From positions 40,614,001-40,678,000 of the forward strand of contig NC_133158.1 of NCBI RefSeq assembly GCF_040802235.1: a DNA stretch of 64,000 nucleotides, read 5' to 3'. The DNA comes from Manis javanica (lineage: Eukaryota > Chordata > Mammalia > Pholidota > Manidae). Every line of letters begins with the position of its first letter. Positions within the stretch are counted from its first letter, which is position 1. Shown here one piece after another: positions 22,732-33,404 of this stretch. The translations under genes were made by a program, and so were the position numbers. The notes under the pieces were generated by a model. The model was not told the DNA's origin, searched no databases, and saw only the letters and a program-made list of their open reading frames with translations.

Positions 22732-23361
22732 ATGGCCACCTCCACCCTGTCCATCTGCTCCAGTGACCTGAGCTACGGCAGCAGGGTCGGCCTGCCCGGG
22801 TCCTGGGGCTCCTGCACTGGCCCCTCCTGGCAGGGGGACAACTGCCCCGAGAGCTGCTGTGAGCCCCCCTGCTGTGCCACCAGCTGCTGCCAGTCCAGCT
22901 GCTGTGCCCCGGCCCCCTGCCTGAGCCTCGTCTGCACCCCTGTGAGCTGCGGGTGCAGCCCCTGTCAATCAGCCTGCACCAGCTTGTGCACACCCTCCTG
23001 CTGCCAGCTGTCTAGCTGCCAGCCCTCCTGCTGCACCTCCTCCCTGTGCCAGCAGGCCTGCTGCGTGCCCGTCTGCTGTAAGCCCATGTGCTGCAAGCCC
23101 GTGTGCTGTGTGCCCGTCTGCTCTGGGGCGGCCCCCTGCCCAGCACCCCTGTGCTGCCAGCCCATCCCCTGCCCCCTGTCCTGCTGCAGACCCTCCTCCT
23201 GCGTGTCCCTCATCTGCCGTCCCATGTGCAGGCCCACCTGCTGTGTGCCCGCCTCCCCCTGCTGTGCCCCCACCTTCCCCTGCCAGCCCAGCTGCTGCCA
23301 CCCAGCCTCCTGCGTGTCCCTGTTCTGCCGCCCCGTGTGCGCCCGCCCTGCCTGCTGCTGA
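22732..23361 (+). CDS. KRTAP10: Keratin-associated protein 10-type, high sulfur (gene 4, 209 aa)
   Basis: This single-exon hair keratin-associated protein starts [18 protein letters not shown] and ends ARPACC. It shows [36 protein letters not shown] and repeated CRPxCC units. I chose the ATG at 22732 (ACCATGG) rather than an in-frame ATG at 22639. The earlier one lies upstream of the TATA box (22665), and the intervening sequence encodes only a His-Thr run from the CA repeat. The other three genes also start at this position. Promoter and coding sequence look intact, and its closest relative here is gene 3, with which it shares the 3' flank. Its likely role is disulfide crosslinking in the hair shaft. 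Confidence 0.93.
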   Translation: MATSTLSICSSDLSYGSRVGLPGSWGSCTGPSWQGDNCPESCCEPPCCATSCCQSSCCAPAPCLSLVCTPVSCGCSPCQSACTSLCTPSCCQLSSCQPSCCTSSLCQQACCVPVCCKPMCCKPVCCVPVCSGAAPCPAPLCCQPIPCPLSCCRPSSCVSLICRPMCRPTCCVPASPCCAPTFPCQPSCCHPASCVSLFCRPVCARPACC

Positions 23362-23785
23362 CCCACTCTATCCCCAGGCCAGCCGGGCTCAGGCCCACCC
23401 CGGGACTGGCCCTCCGAGCCTCCCCTCAGTCCAGTCCTGACCTGTGTTAGGCAGCTGCCTCCCTCAGGACGGGGTTGCCCCCTGTGCCCACCATCCTGAC
23501 CTGACCTCTGACCCCTGCCTCCCAGGAGGCACCCCCACCGCCTCTGGGTCACCTGTCCTTCCCTCCCTGTGTCTCTGCTCCTCGGGTCCCTGGACCTCCA
23601 CTTCCAACCTCTGTTCCCCAGTAAACCCACTGCCCCACCTCACCGCCTCCTTTCCTTGGACACTCTTGGGGATGGGGGTCTCAGGGTTTTGGCCAGACAT
23701 TGTCTCCTCCAGCCACAAGTACTTCTCGGACTGAGGCTGGGAGCTCCCAGAGGGCACGGCTAACTGCTCGGGGCAGGGCCCCTGG
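23362..23785 (+). repeat. Duplicated 3' flank shared with KRTAP10 gene 3 (copy B)
   Basis: Partner of 14297-14790. The two copies stay in register through AGTAAACCCACTGCCCC and CTCTTGGGGATGGGGGTCTC and diverge after about 23785. Confidence 0.85.
23620..23625 (+). terminator. Variant polyadenylation signal of KRTAP10 gene 4
   Basis: AGTAAA lies 259 bases after the stop codon, at the homologous place to 14554 of gene 3. No AATAAA was seen nearby. Confidence 0.55.
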
Positions 23786-24390
23786 GTGGACCCCGACCAT
23801 CACCAGGGGAGGCCAGGCCTGAGTGCCCAAGACATGGCCATGGCCGAATAGAGATTCCTGCCTGCCTGGGCAGCCTGGCTGTGTGGTCAGCACCTCCCAG
23901 CCACCCTGCCTTGTTCCAGCCCTCATGGTGAGGGTTTGTCCTTCCTCTGTGGTCTCTAGCGCCCACAGATCACACCCATTTCCTGGGAGAGTTCCTCCTC
24001 CTCTGGAAGGTCAAGTCCAGGGCTGGGTCCCACCATGGAAGCTGCTGGGCCACGTGTGTCCCCTCAGCACCCAGATCACCCACAGGCTGCCAGGTGGGTT
24101 TGCTGAATTAGGTGTTCAGTTAACATGAGGACCATGCAGGCTTCTAACTTCTGTGACCTGATAGTCATGTGGGATTGGCTCAGAGTTTAACATGGCAACG
24201 GCTTGCTAAAAACTATACTCTGCCTTAGCATTCAGGCTTGATCACCTTCCACTCTGCACTTTTAATTACATTAGGCTGGGAATTAATGGACTCTAAATTG
24301 CAGGTATGCATAATCAAAGATACATTGTTTCTATGTGATCTGGTTGGAAGCTGATGTGGGGCTAGAATTCCTGTGTTGGCCCTTGCATTG
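23786..24390. other. Intronic DNA between KRTAP10 gene 4 and an L1 fragment
   Basis: No gene, repeat or regulatory element was recognised. Confidence 0.4.
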
Positions 24391-25080
24391 TAGTGAAGCC
24401 CACCTGACATTAAATTCACCAGCTTAGCCAACGTCAGGTGTGCAGTTCAGTGGCATTAGGTACATGCCCATTGCTGTGCAACCTCACCACCTCCTCCAGC
24501 ACTTTGTGGTCTTCCCCAAAGGACACTGTGTCCCCATGAAACGCTGACTCCCCCATCCCAGCCCCCCACCCCCATCTGACCTTCCGTCTCCGTGAGTTTG
24601 ACTGCTCCTCATTCAGGGGGACGCACACAGTGCCAGGCCTTTGTGGGGGTGTCCGGCTTGCTCCACTCAGTGTCACCCCCTCAAGGTCCATCCATGTTGA
24701 TGTCAGAACTTCCTTTTTAAGGCTGAACATATTCCATTGCATGGATGGACCACATTTTTCTTTTCCATTCCTCTGTTGGAGGACATGTGGGTTGCATCTA
24801 CATTTTACCTATTTCGAATAATACCGTTGTGGACATGGGTGTAGACATCTCTCTGAGACCCTGCGGTCAGCCCTCCAGGGCACATGCCCTGCAGTGGAAA
24901 TGCTGGGTCCTATGGGGGCCTGCCATACTGTTTCCTCTAACAGCTGCACCATTTAACAATCCCGGCAGTGCCCAAGGGCTCCAGTTTCTCCACATCCTTG
25001 CTAACACTTGCTGCTTTTGGTCTTTTGATTATAGCCATCCTCACAGGTGTGAGCCATGCATTTGGTTTTATCACAGACCA
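24391..25080 (-). mobile_element. L1 3' fragment, antisense
   Basis: The + strand shows AGTTCAGTGGCATTAGGTAC, TGTGCAACCTCACCACC, TTTTTAAGGCTGAACATATT and ATGGATGGACCACATTTTTC, the usual landmarks of antisense L1 3' sequence. It ends just before the CT-rich tract that precedes TSPEAR exon 3. Confidence 0.75.
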
Positions 25081-25089
25081 TTGCTGCAG

Positions 25090-25445
25090 CAAGCCCTGGC
25101 CTCCCCTGCCCCGCCCTCACCTGACCCTCCCTCACCTGCCTGGCCTCACCTGCCCCACCCTCCCCTGCCCCACCCTCTCCTGCCTGCCCCACCCTCCCCT
25201 GCCACACCCTCCCCTGCCCTCTCCCTCTCCTGCCTGGCCACACCTGCCCTGGCCCTCACCTGCCCCGTCCCTCTCCTAACCCCCCTCCCTCCCCTGCCCT
25301 TATCCTCCCCTGCCTGCCCCTCCCTCCCCTGCCCTTACCCTCCCCTGCCTGCCCCTCCCTGCCCTGCCCTTCCTTGCCCTGCACCCCCCTCCCCGGCCTG
25401 CCCCGCCCTCACCTGCCCCCTCCCTCACCTGCCCCGCCCTCTCTT
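25090..25445 (+). repeat. CT-rich simple satellite upstream of TSPEAR exon 3
   Basis: About 350 bases are made almost only of CCTGCCC, CACCCTCCCCTGCC and CCTCCCT words in irregular tandem. The tract runs directly into the exon 3 acceptor (CTCTTGCAG at 25441-25449) and so forms a very long polypyrimidine tract. Confidence 0.85.
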
Positions 25446-25449
25446 GCAG

Positions 25450-25688
25450 AAGAACGAGTACCTGTTCACGGTGGTAACAGAGGAGCGGGACACCCTGCTG
25501 CTTGGCCTCCGATATTCGCCCACCCGCCTGCACTTCCTGTTCCTCAGCGAGGATGCGGCCGGCGCCTGGCAGACCCGAGTGTCCTTCCACAGCCTGGTGC
25601 TGACGGACAGCCGGTGGCACACGCTGGTCTTGGCTGTGTCGGAAGGCTCCTTCTCTCTCACCATGGACTGCGGCCTCCCCGCGGACAT
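25450..25688 (+). CDS. TSPEAR: TSPEAR coding exon (third in human numbering)
   Basis: The exon begins in phase 0 with KNEYLFTVV and runs through LLLGLRYSP and [20 protein letters not shown], the core of the thrombospondin-N/laminin-G-like domain. I set the donor at GTAGGT (25689), leaving AT of a split Ile codon. This is preferred over reading on through the ATG TAG that follows, because the next exon then restores the conserved D-I-x-A-D-V-P order. Confidence 0.93.
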
Positions 25689-27217
25689 GTAGGTAGCAGG
25701 GTGCCCGGGGAGCGTTGCTCGGTGCTGCTGTCCAGAGCCTCTGCTCCGCAGGGCCAGGCTGTGGAGGAGCCGCCCACCGGAGCTCCCGCCCCTGGGTCAC
25801 TGGCGGGATCAAGGGTCAAACCCACCTCCCCAAAGGCCACAGTAGCAGGGGACACGCAGGCTGCCAGAGCAGAGCCGGAGGACAGGGGGAGGAGTGGAGC
25901 TGCCACCCGGCCAGTGTCCGGGCAGGTGGATTGGACTTGGTTGGGGCACGTGCCCAACAGAGGAAGCCAATGGAGAACCTGGGCCAGGGGCCAAATGCAG
26001 CTGGGCCAACGGGGCCCAGGCCCTGCTTTGCTTTGTGACTTCCAGGAGGTCATCTTATCTAGAAGCAGTTTCCTTCTCTGGGATGAGGGAGTAAATGTCT
26101 CCTGAAACTCCAAATAAAGGCACAGAGAAGCCCTTCAGTGGCCTTCCCACAGCCTGGGCACTTGGAAGCCTGAGAGCATTTCTTGGCCATGCCTGGCAGG
26201 CGGGGACCGCTCTGCAGCGGGGGTGCAGGGGCCTCGCCACGGGAGATGAGGGCTGCAGTTCGAGCCTGTGGTGGCCAAGGGGAATTTAGGCCTGGGGCCA
26301 GGAGCCCAGGAGTGATGCCTGGAGTGGGGACGCTCTGGGACCAAGGTCAGGACCTCAGCTCACTGAGCCGATGGGAAGGAGCACGTGCTTTTACATGCAG
26401 ACATGGCACTGTGGCTGGGGAGGCCCTCTTCCTCCACACTGGCACGTGGGGACCTGCTGGCTCCCCCCCTGGGGTCTCCAGACCCACCGTCCCCACCATC
26501 CCACCAGCAGGGTGGCCTCCCTCTCCCCATCCAGAGTTCAGCCTGTACTTGCACAGCAGGACCCCTCCGACCACATCTTCCAACCCCTCCCAGGTCACCA
26601 ACAGGGACCCCTCTAGCCTTGACGCCATCTGTCTCCCAATGGGCCCAGTGGGAGATGGGTGGGCGGGAGGCCCCTGGGACAGAGGAGAGCTGCAGAGCAG
26701 CCCTCTCATGTAGGACCCCTTTCCTGGGGCAGAGGGCAGAGGGCGCCCACCAGAACCCTCGCTCTGAACCAGAACCAGGAAAGGCACCTTGTTTGGAAAC
26801 TGTCTTTGCAAGTGTAGTTAGTGTGAAGTTGGGGTCACACTCAAGTAGGGGTCCCTGATGCAGAGACTGGTGTCCTTATAAGGAGAGGGAATGGGACACA
26901 GAGGAGGCACTCACGGGGGCCACGTGAAAATGGAGGCAGAGAGTGAGGTGTGGCCACATGCCAGGAAAGGCCAGATGCCCCCAGAAGGTGGACAGGCGAG
27001 GAGGAGCCTCTGGGGGTCCTTCGGGGGTGCAGCCCTGTGTCCCTGCTCTCCGACAGAGGCGTCCACCTGGGAAGCTGAAGCCTCAGCCTGTGCCGTTCTT
27101 CCAACCGCCCAGGGACCCACATGCCCCATGTGGTGCTCAGTTCTGTCCTTTTCCACAGAAATAGGTGCAGCCTTGCTCCCCACGGCCCTAATACCATCCT
27201 CGTCCTCCGTGTTTCAG
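25689..27217 (+). other. TSPEAR: TSPEAR intron after exon 3
   Basis: GT-AG intron of about 1.5 kb. No repeat or gene was recognised inside it. Confidence 0.8.
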
Positions 27218-27308
27218 AGCAGCTGACGTGCCCTTCCCGGCCAGCCTGTCTGTGCAGGGAGCCCGGTTCTTCATTGGCAGCCGGAGGAGGACCAAAGGCC
27301 TGTTCACG
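27218..27308 (+). CDS. TSPEAR: TSPEAR coding exon (fourth)
   Basis: This 91-base exon completes the split Ile codon and encodes [20 protein letters not shown] and [10 protein letters not shown], the end of the laminin-G-like fold. The acceptor is GTTTCAG and the donor is GTAGGC. An alternative AG two codons later (AGAGCAG) would delete residues and is less likely. Confidence 0.92.
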
Positions 27309-27471
27309 GTAGGCAGGGTGACTCTGCCGGCCTCCCAGCACCCGAGCCAGAGGGGCTGCGACAGGCCTTTGGGGAATGGGGGACACAGTGCATGAGGCAC
27401 GTGCACGAGGGGTGCTTCACACAACCAGGAGCCTCCACACACCCCCAGATACACTGCAACCCCCAGACATG

Positions 27472-27473
<2 letters not shown>

Positions 27474-27535
<62 letters not shown>
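27474..27535. repeat. (CA)n microsatellite in a TSPEAR intron
   Basis: About 31 uninterrupted CA units lie 165 bases after the exon 4 donor. It is the longest pure CA run in the window. Confidence 0.95.
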
Positions 27536-27537
<2 letters not shown>

Positions 27538-27889
27538 CGAACATGCTCCACCACAGGGCCTTTGTACTCACTCCTCTGTCCCCCCACACACTCGTCTCCA
27601 CAGCTGCCATGAGCCCTACCCTCAGCTCCGGAGGCCTCCCTGACCAGCCTGCGGGGCCCTCCTCCCACCGAGCCCTCGCAGCCCCTGCCTGGGTTGCCTT
27701 GCTCTGTCACCCTGACCGCCCCCAGCAAGCTGTGGTGGCTCCTTGCCTGTCTGCCTCTAGAGTGCAGACCTGGTTCTTTGCAGGTAGGGGCTTCTGTACC
27801 CTGCTGCGTCCATGTCTGGAATCAGGCCTGACGCACAGTGGGTGCCTTGTGAGTATTTATCAATGGCATGCTTGGCCAGGTGGGCGGGT

Positions 27890-28050
27890 GAATGATGGAT
27901 GGAGGGGGAATGGATCAACAGACAGATGGGTAAATGGATGGACAGATCGACGGATGGACAGGTCGACGGATGGATAGGAGGACAGATATATGGACCATGG
28001 ACAGGTGCCTGGATGGATACATGGATGGCCAGCCTGGTGGATGAATGGAC
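27890..28050. repeat. ATGG/TGGA-type tetranucleotide satellite
   Basis: Imperfect repeats of GGATGGA, GACAGAT and GACGGATG fill the middle of the intron. The array is diverged, so it is old. Confidence 0.8.
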
Positions 28051-28256
28051 GAGCAATGCAGCCCAGTCAGTCCACGGCAAAGTCCCTTTTGTGGTTTAAT
28101 CGTCTTGAAACAGCGCTCAGCTCCCCACTATTGCTGCCGGTTCTTCCCCGTGGCCAATGTGCAGGCTCTTCTCTCCCAGCTCTAGCGATGCATGGGCAGC
28201 CCACCCTGCCCCAGGCTCAGTGGCGTGGGCTGGATGTGCTGTCCTTCTCTCTGCAG

Positions 28257-28413
28257 GGCCTGATAAGGCAGCTGGTCCTGCTGCCCGGCTCGGATGCCAC
28301 CCTGAGGCTGTGTCCCTGCAGGAACCCCGAGCTTGCTGTGCTGTCCATCCCCCCCATTCTGAGGGGCCTCACAGGGCAGCCAGAAGATAATGAGGTGCTA
28401 AAATATCCCTATG
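28257..28413 (+). CDS. TSPEAR: TSPEAR coding exon (fifth)
   Basis: The exon encodes [20 protein letters not shown] to NEVLKYPY plus the first base of a Glu codon. It follows CTCTCTGCAG and ends before GTCAGT. It closes the laminin-G-like region and starts the linker to the EAR repeats. Confidence 0.93.
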
Positions 28414-29544
28414 GTCAGTAGACCCGAGCCACCTGCCCCCACCAGGGACGGCAGACCCAAGAGCCTAGACACTGACCTCTCCCGGCCATAGGCGGGGGCG
28501 GCCCTCTCGGGGGACGGCTCAGGCTTGAATAAGTGGGCCCCCAGCAAAGGCTGCCCATGGGCTTAGACATGCCCGCGTGGCCGGCCTCTCCTCCAAGGGT
28601 GCCTGGATGGTGGCCTCAGGGACTGCGGGACATTGGCTTCCTTCTCTGAAGCCTCTGCCTCCCGCCTGCCCCCTGGTTTGCCCCTTTCTCCCCACCCTCT
28701 CCACAGACGCCAAAGTCTGAGCCCACCCCAGTGGGGCCCCTGACCTTCGTAGGTGCGGTTCTGTTTTCTGTGACATGCATAGGGCCCCCGACGTCACCCT
28801 CTTAGTCTGTGTCTGCATCATCCCCTGGGAAGTTCCAACACTGTCTGTCTTTTTAAACCACACCCCCTGCCATGGGGAATCCACAACCCCTCCCCGCCCA
28901 CCCCTCCTCCACCACTCAGCGAGGCACAGGGATAGCTTGACCCCCCAGCCCCACAGTCCTTCCTTCACAAGTCAGGGGAACCACCTGGAGTACACGGATC
29001 CTTACAACCCAATCTGAGAGTGGAGTTTCCAATTCCCAGCCGCACGAGGCTCTGGGGCATTCCTTCCCCCGGTGGCGGCCCTGGCCCCGTGTGTGGAGGG
29101 GCCTGGGGGCTGGAGTCCTGCCCCTGTGCCCCCCACCTGGAGCCGGGAGGTCCTGGCTGCTGGCTGCTGCAGGGTGTATGTCACTGTAAAGTGGCTGGGC
29201 AGCATGAGGCTGTGTGCCCAACCTGGGATGGGGGCCTACAGGGACAAAATGCTGCGGAACTAGCAAAACACAACTTTAGGCAAACTTGTGCCGGTGCATC
29301 AGGAGGATAAGGTGGTGGTGGTGAGGGGGGACCGCCAGGTGAGGAGGGGCAGCGGGGGTGTGGAGGGCCCAGCAAGAGCAGTTCCCCCGGGCAGCAGGGA
29401 GGCCGGTCTCCCTCACTGACCCCCGACAGCACCCTCACGGTCCTGGCAGGCAAAGACAAGGGCAGGGCTGCAGGCTCAGGGGTCCCCCAGCCCCGCCCTG
29501 CCCCAGGGATCGAGTACCCACTAAAGTACCCTTGTCTCCCCCAG
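28414..29544 (+). other. TSPEAR: TSPEAR intron after exon 5
   Basis: GT-AG intron of 1.1 kb. No transposable element or gene was recognised in it. Confidence 0.75.
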
Positions 29545-29676
29545 AGACCCACCTTAAGGTGACACTGGGATCCCAGCCTCCGTGCACCAAAGTGGAGGAC
29601 GCCCAGTTCTGGTTCGACGCTGGCCGGAAGGGGCTGTACCTGTGTGTGGGCAGCCAGTGGGTCTCTGTGCTGGCAG
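29545..29676 (+). CDS. TSPEAR: TSPEAR coding exon (sixth)
   Basis: The exon starts with the last two bases of the split Glu codon and encodes [20 protein letters not shown], then [15 protein letters not shown] and WVSVLA. It ends after the first base of an Ala codon, before GTGAGG. The acceptor is CCCCCAG. Confidence 0.93.
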
Positions 29677-30270
29677 GTGAGGGGGGCTCTCGGGCTCTGG
29701 CAGGGCCAGCGTTCCTGAGGACCAGGAAGCAACCCCCATGCAGATCGCCTCCTCCAGTGAGGGGAGAGCTGGGGACTCCCTGTGGGGCTGCCTCCCTTGG
29801 GGGTGCCCCTGCCCCTCATGGCTGTCACACTCTGATCAGATGCTTGGCCCTGATGCCTGGAACCCAAAAGCAGCACCGTTTCCCACAGGCCTTTCCACGG
29901 CTGCTCCTGCTGGTGGGAAAGGCATGTGGAGGCGCTGTGGGTGCAGGAAGCGAGCTGGCTCAGCCACGCTGGTGAGCCCTTAACCCCTGCCTCTAGCTCC
30001 CTGCAGAGCCTGGCCTCGTGTGGAAGCCATGACATAGGAAATGTCTGATAAGGACCTGACTTTGTTCCCCTTGATCGGTGTCCCTGGGGAGCCCTACAGA
30101 CCCTCAATCCCAAGCAGGCTCCTTTGTCAGACCTCCTGGAGGGTGGAAGGCTCCGGGCAATCCCCTGACCAGCGTGGGCCTGCCCAGGGCCCCAGAGGTC
30201 ACGCTCCCACACTGGTCCACGGGGCTTCCATCCGGGAGGCATTAACTGGTCCCAACATTCCCATCACAAG

Positions 30271-30497
30271 CCAAGGAGAAGCTGGACTATGTGGAAGAAC
30301 ATCAGAGCCTGTTCACGAACTCAGAGACGCTGGGCATCGAGGTCTTTGTCATCCCCAAGGCTGGACTCTTCGTAGCCACTGCCAATCGGAAAGCCACATC
30401 CGCCATCTACAAGTGGACAGATGGGAAGTTCTCCCCCTACCAGAACATCCCCACACACCAAGCCCAGTCCTGGAGGCATTTCACCATTGGAAAAAAG
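30271..30497 (+). CDS. TSPEAR: TSPEAR coding exon (seventh), first EAR repeat
   Basis: The exon holds [20 protein letters not shown], then EAR repeat 1 (GIEVF...LFVATAN...IYKW) and the start of repeat 2 ([15 protein letters not shown]). The acceptor CATCACAAG is short of pyrimidines but has a pyrimidine-rich stretch just upstream. The donor is GTGAGT. Confidence 0.92.
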
Positions 30498-31821
30498 GTG
30501 AGTCTGCATCGTCAACTTTCTCCATCCCTTTCATTTTGGAAAAACCCAGAGTCCAAAGGCTGGGGCTCCTGTTAACTAGATGTACAGGGAAAAGTACTTC
30601 TCATGGTTTCAAAGTCTTACTCAGATTCTAAAAAGCTTTCAAAGTCAGATACTTAGTCGTGACTCTAAATCCAGAATGTGACTTTGAGAAAGTCTGTTTG
30701 GCTTCCTACAAAACAGAAGATAAGATCATTCCTAAGGTGCTGCCCAGCTCTCAGGGGCCCCATGATTCCAAAGCTAAAGACTTGCTGAGCTCACGTGACC
30801 TGACCAGCCTTCAGTGCAGAGGGAGGGGGGCTGCAGCCCTGACCCATCCCTCGCCCCTCCTTTCCTCACTCAGTGCCACTGAGGACACATGTGGGGGCTG
30901 GGGGTGGGGGAGGCCCGGCCCAGAAGGCTGAGGCTGGGGGACCCTCACCGGCAGCCCCCTTTCCAGCTGGGGCTGGATGGAGCCGAGGGCCTGCAGGCAG
31001 TGGATCTGAGAGGGCTCACCCATCAGGACCCATTTTTCCATCCCAGCTCCTTCTATGCCCTTAACTCCAAATGGCAGTGTCCTAGGGACACCCCCAGGGC
31101 TCCTCCTCCGACCGCTCACCCACCAACACACATGTGCCTTCTCTAGGCCCATCCGCAGGGCACCAAACAGCGAGCAAAATACCCAAACCTCCGCTCTCCT
31201 GCGGCCTGCAGACCACCGTGGTCCAGCCGTGCTCGTGTCGGACGTGGTAGATGAATGGCTAGCCCTCTGGCTTTTGGGGGGATGACACTTCAAAGGTTTT
31301 AATTTTTTCATTAAAAAATAATTACTTTTTACATCAAAGAAAAATTGGGAAATTCAGAAAAACGAGGGGATGATCTCTTGTCCTGTCCCGAAGCAGATGC
31401 AGGGTTTATTCTGGACATACATGCTCCCAGGCACTGTGTGCATGACCCGCCGAGCTGCTGGCTCTTGCTGCGATCACATGGGCATGACCTCGCCCCCGGT
31501 CATGTCGCCTGTAGGACGTTCCTGGGTCATACTCAGCTGTATGACAAACACATGCTCACTCTGGGACACAGGGCATTAAGATTTCCTAGTATAAATGGAA
31601 GTAGTGGGCTGGTGAATATGGACCCTTTAAGGGTCTTAAACGTAATTAAAAGCAGGAGAGAGCCACCCTCCTGGCCTGCCCCAGGGCCATCGGAGGGGCA
31701 ACGGTGGGGGCGCTCACACTCTGCCCCTTTGCCGTTTGGACAGAGACACCATCAGAGGCTTTCGGCAGCAGACTCCAAGTGCAGATCCCAAAAACCGAGG
31801 GTCCTGAATCCTGTCTTTCAG
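30498..31821 (+). other. TSPEAR: TSPEAR intron after exon 7
   Basis: GT-AG intron. The A-rich part at about 31290-31360 may be the end of an old retroelement, but I could not assign it. Confidence 0.7.
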
Positions 31822-32008
31822 ATATTTCTGGCTGTGGCTAATTTTGAACCAAATGAAAAGGGTCAAGAGTTCTCCATCATTTACAAATGGAGCCAGAGAA
31901 AGCTGAGGTTCACACCATACCAGAGGGTCCCCACCCACAGCGCCCGGGACTGGGAGGCCTTTGAGGTGGCAGGGGAGCACTTCCTGGCCGTGGCCAACCA
32001 CCGGGAAG
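31822..32008 (+). CDS. TSPEAR: TSPEAR coding exon (eighth), EAR repeats 2-3
   Basis: The exon encodes [34 protein letters not shown], and the first half of repeat 3 ([20 protein letters not shown]). It ends after the first base of a Gly codon, before GTAGGA. The acceptor is TGTCTTTCAG. Confidence 0.94.
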
Positions 32009-33174
32009 GTAGGAGCCTCTGACCCCGGGGAAGACAACCTGGGCGGGGCATCATGTGCCTGCAGGCTTCATTTTCATTAAAAACTATAATAAATCGCACT
32101 TGGCCCGATTCCTCCGGCTCTGCCGTCTGACAGTGGTGCCAAAGGGTGAACATACCTGTCCAGGTAGGAAAACAGACATGTGGTCTGTGTGGGCCCTAAG
32201 GAGGGAGGGAGGAAACATGGGGCACCTGGCTGCAGAGACCGCCCCACTGAAGCTAAGCACCAGCTAGCTAACTGGCCTCCCAGGAGGTGCTGGCTGAAAT
32301 GGGTGTGAAGGTGAGTGACTGTCCACAGGCCCAGTGCCAGGCCGAGGACGCCGGCTACGCAGGCCTGCTGACACCGTCGCTGGAAGGATGTGGGGCCTGG
32401 GTTCCCAGAGAACAGGCTCATCCATTCTGGACAGAGTCTGTGTGATGCATGGGTGCAGACGGGGGGCAGCCTGGTGGGCAGGGGAACCTGGTTTCTGGGC
32501 CAGGACCAGTGCTGGGCCAGCCCTCTGCAGTTCCCCGTCCTGTGGCCAAGGGGTGCACAGGGCCTGAGGCAGCAGCTGGCCCTGCAGGGTGCCTCTGGTC
32601 TAAGCTCTTGCAGGCTCCATGGCTCAGCGTTTACCCAGTGTGTGGCCCGCCAGGTGTCTGTGGTGGGCCTGGGGAGGAGATTCCTCCACTCTGCTCGTAG
32701 GCAGAGCACCCCAGGAGCTTGCTCGCAGGTGCTCCCCCCTGACAGTGAGTGTGCCAGGAGGGGCTGGTTCAGCCAGGGACAAAGTGGGGAGGGTCCAGGG
32801 AGCATGATGTGGGGGCTTCCAGGCATAGGGAACAGAATGTGGGGAGGCCTGGCCTGTGGGGGCAGTGAGAGCAAAGGGGGGACGCAGGCAATGTGAGAGG
32901 TGAGGCTGGGGGGCCGCATCGGAGACACTGAAGGACACAGTGGGGGTCTGGAGCCATCCAGGCAGGGGGCCCACAGGGGTTTTTGGTGGGCACAGGGCAG
33001 GGGAGTGGTTGCCAGGGCAGCACAGCACAGAACAGAGTGGGACCAGGGCCCTAGCAGAGGGACCAGCCGGGTGCAGGGGCCCCGGTGCAGGCCCAGGCTG
33101 GCCAGGGATCCGCTGAGGCGGCATGAGGCTGCAGAAGCCTGTCCCCTGCCCCGACGAGGCCACTTGGCTTCCAG
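32009..33174 (+). other. TSPEAR: TSPEAR intron after exon 8
   Basis: GT-AG intron of about 1.2 kb. A short word (GCCAGGACCAGTGCTGGGC at about 32499) recurs at about 33507 in the next intron. Nothing else was recognised. Confidence 0.7.
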
Positions 33175-33404
33175 GCGACGACCACAACATCGACAGTGTC
33201 ATCTACAAGTGGGACCCGAGGACACGCCTGTTCAAGGCCAACCAGACCATCCCCACGTCGGGCGCCTATGACTGGGAGTTCTTCACCGCAGGGCCCTACT
33301 CCTTCCTGGCGGTGGCCAACGCCTTCAACGGCACCTCCACCAAGGTGCTCTCCTACCTGTACATCTGGCTGGTTGGCTCCTTTCGGCCTTTCCAGTCCTT
33401 CCTG
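33175..33404 (+). CDS. TSPEAR: TSPEAR coding exon (ninth), EAR repeats 3-4
   Basis: The exon encodes [20 protein letters not shown] and the fourth repeat ([20 protein letters not shown], then [17 protein letters not shown]). The acceptor is GGCTTCCAG and the donor is GTAAGC. Repeat 4 has YIW in place of the usual YKW. Confidence 0.94.

Noticed and set aside
24745-25449. Extension of TSPEAR exon 3 upstream in the same frame
   Set aside because: The upstream part is antisense L1 and CT-rich satellite, and a clear acceptor (CTCTTGCAG) lies at 25441-25449. The known protein aligns only from 25450.
1-25449. Search for the TSPEAR exon encoding the residues just before KNEYL
   Set aside because: I looked for sequence encoding a DLFPEEFS-like segment followed by a GT donor and found no match. 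The exon is probably upstream of the window.
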